64,000 bases of DNA from Modestobacter marinus (GTDB lineage: Bacteria; Actinomycetota; Actinomycetes; Mycobacteriales; Geodermatophilaceae). This document shows positions 9,079 to 16,253 of this stretch, piece by piece; position 1 is the stretch's first letter, and each line of letters begins with the position of its first letter. The position numbers and the translations under genes were made by a program. The notes under the pieces were generated by a model that was not told the origin of the DNA, made no database searches, and saw only the letters and a list, made by a program, of their open reading frames with translations. The DNA lies in contig NZ_JAAMPA010000001.1 of NCBI RefSeq assembly GCF_011758655.1, forward strand, positions 2,852,001 through 2,916,000, given 5' to 3'.

Positions 9079-9990
9079 ATGGCCGGTGAGGAGATCCGCG
9101 TGACGCTGCGCGGAGATGGAGCTGAGCTCGGCTCGATCCGGGCAAGCGACGTCGCCCGCCTGCTTCTCGGGATGGAGTCGGCGGTCGCCGCCGCGTCGTA
9201 CGCCGCCCTGCGTCAGCCGCGCCGCACCGGCACCGGTCGGCATCGGTCAGCCGTCGAGGCCGCCTCCCGGTTGGTGTTTCAGCAGGTGGAGCCAGGCAGC
9301 GTGGTGGCTGTCCTGTCCCTTCCGGTGCTGGCGCCGGATGACAGCGGTGCTCTCGACCTTGAACTGGACGATCTTGCTGGTGCGGCGTTCGACCGTCTCG
9401 TGGCATCAGCCGGGCAGTCATCCGAGCAGGTCGATGCTGGGATCGCCCGGGCGCTCGCCGACCTGGGCGACGGCCTGGGCATCGGTGAGAGATTCGACGA
9501 GCTGGTCATCTCCAGCCGTCGGAACGATCAGGTGCTCCGGCTCGACTCGGCAGCACGTGGGTACTTCCGTCGCTTGGCCGGTCAACCGACGATCGCACAG
9601 CAGTCCGACGTCCTCGTCGGGTCGCTCCGCGAAGCTGACTTCGACCGCCACACCGCGCGGCTGCAGACCTCGGCGAACGAGACGGTGACCGTCACATTCC
9701 CCCCAGAGCTCGACGACGACGTGCATGAGGCTCTCCGTGGTCAAGCAGAGTTCGCGGGCGAGGTGACGTACGACCCGGTGACCGAGACAGCCAGGCGCGT
9801 TGAGCTGAGGGCCGTCAGCACACCCCTGTCGCTGCCCGTCGATGCTGACGCTTTCTGGGCGCCGCAGTCGATCGATGAGCTGGCGAGCGCGCAGGGCGTC
9901 GCGCCGGCCGGGCTCGACAAGTCGCTGTTCGACGCCACGGAGCAGGAGCGCCGCGATATCGCCGAGGCGCTGGCCGAGCTCAACGGATGA
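9079..9990 (+). CDS. uncharacterised protein paired with a PIN nuclease
   Basis: 303 residues of no family I can name. The N-terminus reads as a beta hairpin then helix (IRVTLRGDGAEL, ASDVARLLLGMESAVAAAS). Near residue 180-250 there is a barrel-like pattern, LVGSLREADFDRHTARLQ followed by VTVTFPPELDDDVHEAL and FAGEVTYDP. There are no catalytic motifs, membrane spans or signal peptide. The ATG at 9079 is chosen over an upstream in-frame ATG (9019) because the homology-like sequence starts at MAGEEIRV. The stop overlaps the PIN gene start by 4 bases, so it may act as its antitoxin, sensor or partner. That role is inferred only from coupling. Confidence 0.6.
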   Translation: MAGEEIRVTLRGDGAELGSIRASDVARLLLGMESAVAAASYAALRQPRRTGTGRHRSAVEAASRLVFQQVEPGSVVAVLSLPVLAPDDSGALDLELDDLAGAAFDRLVASAGQSSEQVDAGIARALADLGDGLGIGERFDELVISSRRNDQVLRLDSAARGYFRRLAGQPTIAQQSDVLVGSLREADFDRHTARLQTSANETVTVTFPPELDDDVHEALRGQAEFAGEVTYDPVTETARRVELRAVSTPLSLPVDADAFWAPQSIDELASAQGVAPAGLDKSLFDATEQERRDIAEALAELNG

Positions 9991-10433
9991 AGCTGGGCGA
10001 CGTTCCTGCCGGACCCGTTCTGGTGGACACTGACGTGGCGAGCTGGTTGCTGACCGACCCGGAGAGAGCCCGACCCTGGAAGGCGCTGCTGCGAGGCCGC
10101 CTGCTGGTGCTGTCGTTCGTCAACGTCGGCGAACTCCTGGCCTTCGCGCACGTCAAGCGGTGGGGTGAGCCGCGCCGCGAGCAGTGGGCCACAAGCATCC
10201 GGTCGAACTTCGTTGTCTTGCCCTACTCGGGGTCTCTGGCGGAGACGTGGGCGCCGCTGCACGTCAAGTACCGCGGTCACCTGCAGCAGGGTGGCGCCAA
10301 CGACCTGTGGGTGGCTGCTTCAGCGCTCGCCGTGGATCCAGTCCTTCCTGTGGCTACGGGCAACCTGTCCGACTTCGGCAAGATCGCCGCCGACCATCCG
10401 CTGCAACTCGTCCACCCCGATCTCCCAGCGTGA
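9987..10433 (+). CDS. PIN-domain ribonuclease (VapC-like)
   Basis: 148 residues with the acidic residues of a PIN nuclease: Asp14/Asp16 (LVDTDVASWLL), Glu49 (NVGELLAF), Asp106 (GGANDLWVAASAL) and a C-terminal GNLSDF with Asp129. PIN toxins cut tRNA or mRNA using Mg2+. The usual partner is a small DNA-binding antitoxin; here the coupled upstream gene (ATGA overlap) encodes 303 residues with no visible DNA-binding motif. It sits between hsdS/mrr and hsdM, so it may guard or depend on the restriction locus. Nuclease fold is well supported; biological role is inference. Confidence 0.82.
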   Translation: MKLGDVPAGPVLVDTDVASWLLTDPERARPWKALLRGRLLVLSFVNVGELLAFAHVKRWGEPRREQWATSIRSNFVVLPYSGSLAETWAPLHVKYRGHLQQGGANDLWVAASALAVDPVLPVATGNLSDFGKIAADHPLQLVHPDLPA

Positions 10434-10550
10434 CCGCACGGATGTCGTGTCGAGCGAGTCGCTTGAGGAGGGCGACACGCTCGGCCGAGTAAGCCCTGGC
10501 TACTGGACGCGACGTAACGTCTTCTGCGTGACGAGCGACGAGGGTGGCCG

Positions 10551-12041
10551 GTGACCGAAGCACGGCGGTTGGTCGACAAGCTGTGGAGCTACTGCAACGT
10601 CCTGCGAGACGACGGTGTCTCGACCATCGAGTACACCGAGCAGCTCACCTACCTGCTCTTCCTCAAAATGGCGCACGAGCGGGAGAACCGACCCCTCAAG
10701 CCGGAGAGGATCGTGCCGGCGAACTGCTCCTGGCAGCGGCTGCTGGATGCCGACGGTGACGAGCTCGAAGACGTCTACCGGCGCATACTGCAGGACCTCG
10801 CTCGCCAGCCTGGCGTGCTCGGCGTCGTCTTCCGCAAGGCGCAGAACCGGATCCAGGACCCCGCGAAGCTCAAGCGCCTCGTCGTCGACCTGATCGACAA
10901 GGAGAACTGGTCGGCGTCGGGCACCGACATCAAGGGCGACGCCTACGAGTCGCTGCTGGCCAGGGGCGCGGAAGACATCAAGTCCGGTGCCGGCCAGTAC
11001 TTCACCCCGCGACCGCTGATCCAGGCGATGGTCGACTGCCTCCAGCCCACCGCCCGCGACCGGGTCATCGACCCGGCCGCCGGCACCGGGGGCTTCCTCC
11101 TCGTGGCTCACGAGCACGCTGCCCAGCACGCCGAAGACTTGACGCCAGAGGAACGGGAACACCTCCGCGACGACTTCGCGCACGGTGTCGAGTTGGTCGA
11201 CGGCACCGCCCGGCTGGCCGCCATGAACCTGCTGCTGCACGGCATCGGGCGCTCGGTGGGGGAGAGCCTCATCGAGGTCAAAGACGCCCTGCTCGCCGAC
11301 CCCGGAGCGCGCTACTCCGTCGTCCTGTCCAACCCGCCGTTCGGGCGCAAGTCCTCGCTCACCATGGTCGGCGCGGACGGCCGGGAGGCCCGCGAAGACC
11401 GAGAGATCGAGCGGCAGGACTTCGTCGTCACCACATCGAACAAGCAGCTCAACTTCCTGCAGCACATCGCCACCATCATGGCCATGAACGGGCGCGCCGC
11501 CGTCGTCCTGCCCGACAACGTGCTCTTCGAGGGCGGCGCCGGCGAGACGATCCGGCGCAAGCTGCTGCGCGACTACGACCTCCACACCCTGCTTCGGCTA
11601 CCGACCGGCATCTTCTACGCCCAAGGCGTCAAGGCGAACGTGCTGTTCTTCGACAAGCGGCCGGCCGCCGACCACCCCTGGACCGAGCGGCTGTGGGTCT
11701 ACGACCTGCGAACCAACCAGCACTTCACCCTCAAGCAGAACCCGCTCCGCCGGCAACACCTCGACGACTTCGTCGACAGCTATCGCGCGGGGCACCGAGG
11801 CGAGCGGGTGGAGAGCGAGCGGTTCCGGTCGTTCAGCTACGAGGAGCTGGTCGCCCGGGACAAGGCAAACCTGGACATCACCTGGCTCAAGGACGCCTCG
11901 CTCGACGACCTGGACAACCTGCCGGCTCCGGAGGTCATCGCCCGGGAGATCGTGGACGACCTCACTGCCGCACTGGCCGAGTTCGAGGCCGTCGCACTCG
12001 CCCTGGAGAACGCATCAGAAGCGGTGAACGTCCGGGAGTAG
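10551..12041 (+). CDS. hsdM: type I restriction-modification methyltransferase (HsdM)
   Basis: 496 residues. An N6-adenine DNA methyltransferase that with HsdS protects the host sites. The N-terminal helical HsdM domain (about 5-140) includes YLLFLKMAHERENRP. The SAM-binding motif is DPAAGTGGFL (about 173-182) and the catalytic NPPFG motif is near residue 260. The region before it, GAGQYFTPRPLIQAMVD, is typical of HsdM. GTG start at 10551. It lies 117 bases after the PIN gene and 2.4 kb from hsdS, an unusual separation for a subunit that must act with S. No frameshift is seen, so it looks functional. Confidence 0.93.
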   Translation: MTEARRLVDKLWSYCNVLRDDGVSTIEYTEQLTYLLFLKMAHERENRPLKPERIVPANCSWQRLLDADGDELEDVYRRILQDLARQPGVLGVVFRKAQNRIQDPAKLKRLVVDLIDKENWSASGTDIKGDAYESLLARGAEDIKSGAGQYFTPRPLIQAMVDCLQPTARDRVIDPAAGTGGFLLVAHEHAAQHAEDLTPEEREHLRDDFAHGVELVDGTARLAAMNLLLHGIGRSVGESLIEVKDALLADPGARYSVVLSNPPFGRKSSLTMVGADGREAREDREIERQDFVVTTSNKQLNFLQHIATIMAMNGRAAVVLPDNVLFEGGAGETIRRKLLRDYDLHTLLRLPTGIFYAQGVKANVLFFDKRPAADHPWTERLWVYDLRTNQHFTLKQNPLRRQHLDDFVDSYRAGHRGERVESERFRSFSYEELVARDKANLDITWLKDASLDDLDNLPAPEVIAREIVDDLTAALAEFEAVALALENASEAVNVRE

Positions 12042-12047
12042 GGGGCG

Positions 12048-12092
12048 TCAGGAGAGGACTCCCATGCGGACTCCCGTGGGAGCCCCTCCTGA
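12048..12092. terminator. imperfect hairpin between convergent genes
   Basis: The 55 bases between the convergent ends of hsdM and the helicase gene contain an imperfect inverted repeat: GTCAGGAGAGGACTCCCA on the left pairs with TGGGAGCCCCTCCTGAT on the right. It could end transcription from both sides. There is no clear T tract. Confidence 0.5.
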
Positions 12093-12096
12093 TCGG

Positions 12097-15000
12097 TCAC
12101 GCCACCTTGGCTGCGTGGAAGACCTCGCCGGGTAGCGCGTGGTCGAGTCGCCAGAGGACGCGCATCGGTCGGTTGCCGGTGTGCGATTGGTAGGTCATCG
12201 GTCCGGCGTAGAGGTACGGCGGGACTCCGAGGGAGCCGTCGGCCGTCTTGATCTCTCGCACGAACAAGTGCACCGAGCTGCCGCGCTCACGGTGGTGCAC
12301 GTACCGCTGCCCAACCGGTGACGCGTCGGTCGTCGTGTTCTGCGACTCCCACTGGAACAGCGTCGGGGTGATGGCCGAATCGGCGTACATCGTGGTGGGG
12401 GAGAAGTGCCCCTCGGTCTTGGCCAACGTCACGAAGAACAGGTCAGCCCGCTCGTCCGGCACCCAGCGCACGCCTGACCCGAAGGTGCCGGCCAGATCAA
12501 TCATCCCGAACGCCGCCAACGCCTCCTCTCGGCTGTACCGCGCGTGCACGTGCAGCGGGAGCGGTCCGGCGTCCAGCGCGGGAGCCACCCGGTGAATCCG
12601 CTCCCGCAGCACACCGACCAACTGCGCCAGTTCGTCAGCGCGAGCCCGGTCGGCGAGCAGTCGGGCCAGCGACTCCTCAACCGTCGAGAACGCTGACCGG
12701 GATCCCCAGAGCGTGAAGTGCAGCATCGCGGCCAGTCGTTGGTCTCGATCGCCGCTGCCGGTGGTCCCGCGCGTCAACAGCTCGTCCAACCGGTTGAGGC
12801 GCTCGATGTCATCCATGTGCAGCATCCGAGCGAACGCCCCGCGTAGCTGGGCGTCGTTCGGCCCGGGTTCGGCAGTGGCCACGCCGGCTGCGCGCTGCAG
12901 GTCGAGCCAGCTCCGGTTGCTCCCGCGGTAGAGGTCTTCGACGTCCAGACCAGTCTCGGCCAGGAAGGTGGGCAGGTCGGCGTCCGGAGCGCTGGCCAGC
13001 TCACTGGCCAGCTGCGGCCAGGGCAGCCGCAGCGACTGGCGGACGTTGTCCAGCACCACCTGCTGCGCGACCCGGTCCAGCTGGATCGAGCAGCCGGCTG
13101 GCAGTGTTGGAAAGCCGAGGTCGATCTCCCGCTCCAGACCACGGCGCGAGGTGCCGGTCAGCGCCCGGAAGCGCAGGTCGAAGCGAAAGCTCCGGTGCTG
13201 GCTGCCTATGAAGTCCAGCACCGTGAGACACGGCTTGCCCTCGGCCAGCCGCAGGCCGCGGCCCAGCTGCTGCAGGAACACGGTGGCGCTCTCCGTCGGG
13301 CGGAGGAAGAGCACCGTGTCGATCTCCGGCAGGTCGAAGCCCTCGTTGAACAGGTCGACGGTGAAGAGCACGTTCACCTCGCCGTCCCGTAGCGCGGTGA
13401 GCGCCGCAGCCCGGGCGTCGGCGCTGTCCCGGGAGGTGACCGCGCGGCTCGGGATTCCAGCGGCGGCGAACCGCGCAGCCATGAAGACGGCGTGGTCGAT
13501 GCTCACGCAGAACCCCAGCGCCCGCATGCGGGTCGGCTCGGCGATGGTGTCGACCACGGCTTGCAGGATCAGCCGCACCCGCGCATCGCTGCCGGTGTAG
13601 AGGTTGGTCAGCTCAGCGGTGTCGTAGCCCGATCCCCGCCGCCACCGCACCGTGTCTAGCGGGACGTCGTCGTGCTTGCCGAAGTACTGGAACGGCGCGA
13701 GTAGCCCCTGCTCCAGCGCCTCCCATAGCCGCAGCTCCGCCGCCGCCCGGCCGCCGAAGCGGGCGATCACGTCCCGGCCGTCCGCCCGCTCCGGCGTCGC
13801 AGTAAGCCCGACCAGCACCTTCGGTCGCAGGTGGTCCAGCAGCCGGCGGTAGGTCGCTGCCTCGGCGTGGTGGAACTCGTCGACCACGACCAGGTCGAAC
13901 AGGTCCGGTCGCACCTCGTCGAGGTCCAGCTGGGCCAGCGACTGGACGGAGGCGAAGACGTGCTGCCAGTGCTCGGGCTTGGCACCGTCAACGAGCAGTT
14001 CACCGAAGTCGCCGCGGCGTAGCACCTGGCGGAACGTCGACCGGCTCTGGGTCAGAATTTCCTTGCGGTGGGCGACGAAGAGCACCGTCTCGGCGTGCCC
14101 CTGAGCGCGCAGTCGCCGGTAGTCCAGCGCGGACACCACCGTCTTGCCGGTGCCGGTCGCCATCACCACCAGGTTCTGCCAGCGGTTGTGCACCAGCCGC
14201 TCAGCGTCCAGCTCGTCGAGAATCTCCTGCTGGTAGCCGAACGGTCGGACGTCGAGGGAGGTGATCTCCGTAGGGGAGTCGGTGCGCCCACCCCGCTCGA
14301 TCGCAATGGCGGTGATGAAGCGCTCGGCGTCGTAGGGCTCAAAAGCCGGGTCGTGCCAGTAGGAGTTGAACGTCTCGGCGAAGGTCTGCAGCAGGTGGGC
14401 CTGCTCGACCGACGACAGTCGGACGTTCCACTCCAACCCGTCGACGAGTGCCGCCCGGGACAGGTTGGATGACCCGACGTAGCCGGTGGAGAAGCCGGAT
14501 TGGCGGTGGAACAGCCAGGCCTTGGCGTGCAGCCGCGTCGTTCGGGTCTCGTACGAGACCCGTACGTCGGCACCGGCGGCGATGAGGCGTTCGACGGCGC
14601 GCGGTTCGGTGGCGCCCAGGTAGGTGGTGGTGATGACCCGCAGTCGCACGCCGCGCTCATGAAGGTCCTGCAGAGCCTGCTCCAACACGCGGACGCCGTG
14701 CCAGGTGATGAACGCGCAGAGCAGGTCGACGCTGTCCGCCGACGCCAGCTCCCGCTCGACCTCGTAGCCGATGCGTGGCTGGCCGCGGCCGTTGACGAGC
14801 AGTGCGCTCGTGGACAAGGGAATCTCGGGGCGCTTCGGGAAGGCTGCCGGCCCCGGCCTCAACGGCTGGGGTGCCACCGCGAGCATCAATCGGCCTGGCT
14901 CGGCGGCATGGTCGTCAGTGACTGCGCTGGGGGACAGCGTGGCGATGGCGCCGAGGATGCTGTTGGCCAGTTCAACTTGCCGCGTGACGCCGGGTTGGTC

Positions 15001-15183
15001 GGCGCCGCCGGCAATTCGCAGTGCACGGCTGACGACGCCGGCGACGTGCCGGGTGAGCGCTCCGTGAGCGTCAGCTGGGTCCAGCGCTGCCAGTTGGACG
15101 AGTGATTCATCAACTCCTGAGAGCTGACCGGCCAACTCTTTCGTCACCAACTGCTCATAGATTCCGGCGCGCACGTCCCCCAT
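12097..15183 (-). CDS. PLD-like nuclease / SF2 helicase, DUF3427 type
   Basis: About 1028 residues. The N-terminal region holds a phospholipase-D-type nuclease motif, RLHAKAWLF followed by GYVGSSNLSRAAL (HxK at about 219-221, with the Ser/Asn of the motif), as in nucleases of the PLD superfamily. A DEAD/DEAH-type helicase follows: MATGTGKT (about 341-348), VVVDEFHHAE, LTATPER, and motif VI QQLGRGLRLAEGK. The C-terminal half matches the DUF3427 region. Such proteins are found in defence islands, and one-protein nuclease-helicases could degrade foreign DNA. ATG 15183 is chosen because RAGIYEQL is the family-like opening; a GTG at 15207 is also in frame. Confidence 0.85.
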   Translation of the reverse strand: MGDVRAGIYEQLVTKELAGQLSGVDESLVQLAALDPADAHGALTRHVAGVVSRALRIAGGADQPGVTRQVELANSILGAIATLSPSAVTDDHAAEPGRLMLAVAPQPLRPGPAAFPKRPEIPLSTSALLVNGRGQPRIGYEVERELASADSVDLLCAFITWHGVRVLEQALQDLHERGVRLRVITTTYLGATEPRAVERLIAAGADVRVSYETRTTRLHAKAWLFHRQSGFSTGYVGSSNLSRAALVDGLEWNVRLSSVEQAHLLQTFAETFNSYWHDPAFEPYDAERFITAIAIERGGRTDSPTEITSLDVRPFGYQQEILDELDAERLVHNRWQNLVVMATGTGKTVVSALDYRRLRAQGHAETVLFVAHRKEILTQSRSTFRQVLRRGDFGELLVDGAKPEHWQHVFASVQSLAQLDLDEVRPDLFDLVVVDEFHHAEAATYRRLLDHLRPKVLVGLTATPERADGRDVIARFGGRAAAELRLWEALEQGLLAPFQYFGKHDDVPLDTVRWRRGSGYDTAELTNLYTGSDARVRLILQAVVDTIAEPTRMRALGFCVSIDHAVFMAARFAAAGIPSRAVTSRDSADARAAALTALRDGEVNVLFTVDLFNEGFDLPEIDTVLFLRPTESATVFLQQLGRGLRLAEGKPCLTVLDFIGSQHRSFRFDLRFRALTGTSRRGLEREIDLGFPTLPAGCSIQLDRVAQQVVLDNVRQSLRLPWPQLASELASAPDADLPTFLAETGLDVEDLYRGSNRSWLDLQRAAGVATAEPGPNDAQLRGAFARMLHMDDIERLNRLDELLTRGTTGSGDRDQRLAAMLHFTLWGSRSAFSTVEESLARLLADRARADELAQLVGVLRERIHRVAPALDAGPLPLHVHARYSREEALAAFGMIDLAGTFGSGVRWVPDERADLFFVTLAKTEGHFSPTTMYADSAITPTLFQWESQNTTTDASPVGQRYVHHRERGSSVHLFVREIKTADGSLGVPPYLYAGPMTYQSHTGNRPMRVLWRLDHALPGEVFHAAKVA

Positions 15184-15394
15184 GAGGTGCACGTAACCAC
15201 GTCGCACCGAGGGTGCCGGTCAGCCGCGCCTGGTCGCGGCGGTATCGGTGCTCTGACTCAGGCTCTGCACCAGGTGCTCCGGGCGGATCGCCTGCTCTGC
15301 TCCGGTCGGATGCGCGCTGCAGCCCGAAGCGAGCTTTAGATCGCGCTTGTCGTTGCCGATACGTAGCGGAGCAACCGAGCCATAGGAGACACCA
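15184..15394. promoter_or_regulatory. divergent intergenic region
   Basis: About 210 bases between the left-reading helicase and the right-reading DUF2510 gene. Both promoters must lie here, but I recognise no clear sigma sites or operator. AGGAG at 15384-15388 is the ribosome site of the right-hand gene. Confidence 0.4.
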
Positions 15395-15727
15395 GTGGGC
15401 CTGATCCGGAAGTCCATGTCGCTGACCACCGGCGGCATCGTCAATTACCGCAGCAAGGACGAGAGGGTTGCCAAGTACACAAAGCAGACGCGCAACGCCG
15501 CCCGCGCACAGGTGGCCCAGAACGCCATGATGCTCGAGAACCAGCGTAAGCAGATCGACGCTGCTGACCACTCGAACGTCCGTGAGGAGGTCCGCGACAT
15601 GCGGGCGACCGCGCCAGCGCCCGCTGCCGCACCCCCAGCCGGCTTCTACAACGACCCGAAGGATCCCCTGGTGCTCCGTTGGTTCGATGGCACCCAATGG
15701 ACGTCGATGACGAAGCCGCTCGACTGA
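15395..15727 (+). CDS. small DUF2510-domain protein
   Basis: 110 residues. The N-terminal half is basic and predicted helical (YRSKDERVAKYTKQ, NAARAQVAQ). A Pro/Ala linker leads to a C-terminal DUF2510 motif, PAGFYNDPKDPLVLRWFDG then TQWT, a short Trp-rich module common in Actinobacteria and often attached to membrane proteins. There is no membrane span here. GTG start at 15395, with AGGAG six bases upstream. A strong hairpin follows the stop. Function unknown. Confidence 0.78.
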   Translation: MGLIRKSMSLTTGGIVNYRSKDERVAKYTKQTRNAARAQVAQNAMMLENQRKQIDAADHSNVREEVRDMRATAPAPAAAPPAGFYNDPKDPLVLRWFDGTQWTSMTKPLD

Positions 15728-15774
15728 GTGCACCGAGGCGGGGGCGCCAATAGCGGTCATCGCACTTGTCTCCC

Positions 15775-15808
15775 GCTGCGCGGCCGGGCAACTTCCCGGC
15801 CGCGCAGC
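15775..15808 (+). terminator. perfect 14-bp stem hairpin after DUF2510 gene
   Basis: GCTGCGCGGCCGGG (15775-15788), loop CAACTT, then CCCGGCCGCGCAGC (15795-15808): a perfect 14-bp GC stem 48 bases after the DUF2510 stop. It has no T tract, as is usual in high-GC Actinobacteria. From here to 16076 I see no gene. Confidence 0.75.
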
Positions 15809-16076
15809 GACGGTGCGCCCCCCAGAAGCCATCGGTGATGCTGCGACCCACACGGTTCTCTTGACGGAGGCGTCCCGCCCGGACCCCCCATCGCTTACCG
15901 AACCCGTGGGCGGGACATTGCGACCTGATAGTCGACCAGTGCACTTAGCTTGCACGCTGATCTCAGCCGGCGGCGGCGTCGTCGTCGAGGGCGGTCGACG
16001 AAGAGAGATCGGGACCTTCAGTCGCCGTCGCCAGGCTCTCGACTTGTCTCAGCCGCCGAGAGACGAGGACTTTCCC

Positions 16077-16205
16077 ATGGCCAAGACCGTCACGAAGTCA
16101 GCAAGAAGTCCGACATTAGGGCCGACAAGGTCACCGAAGTTCAAGGCCGAGGCCACCAAGGCGAAGGCCAAGGCAACGGCGAAGAAGGCCAAGAAGAAGA
16201 AGTAG
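16077..16205 (+). CDS. small lysine/alanine-rich basic protein
   Basis: 42 codons from ATG 16077 to TAG 16205. The C-terminal half is Lys/Ala-rich (KAKATAKKAKKKK), like the tails of actinobacterial histone-like proteins, suggesting nucleic-acid binding. The middle is odd: the +2 frame over 16096-16140 reads VSKKSDIRADKVTEVQ, which looks more protein-like than the annotated frame, so two compensating indels may have occurred in an older gene. A GC hairpin follows the stop. Short length keeps confidence moderate. Confidence 0.45.
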   Translation: MAKTVTKSARSPTLGPTRSPKFKAEATKAKAKATAKKAKKKK

Positions 16206-16214
16206 TGGCGGCGC

Positions 16215-16244
16215 GGTCCCGCCCTCCTCGGGGTTGGCGGGACC
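16215..16244. terminator. bidirectional hairpin between convergent genes
   Basis: GGTCCCGCC (16215-16223) and GGCGGGACC (16236-16244) form a perfect 9-bp stem with a 12-base loop. It lies between the basic-protein stop and the stop of the large left-reading helicase (16254), so it may serve both. Confidence 0.65.
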
Positions 16245-16253
16245 GGCGCGCTT

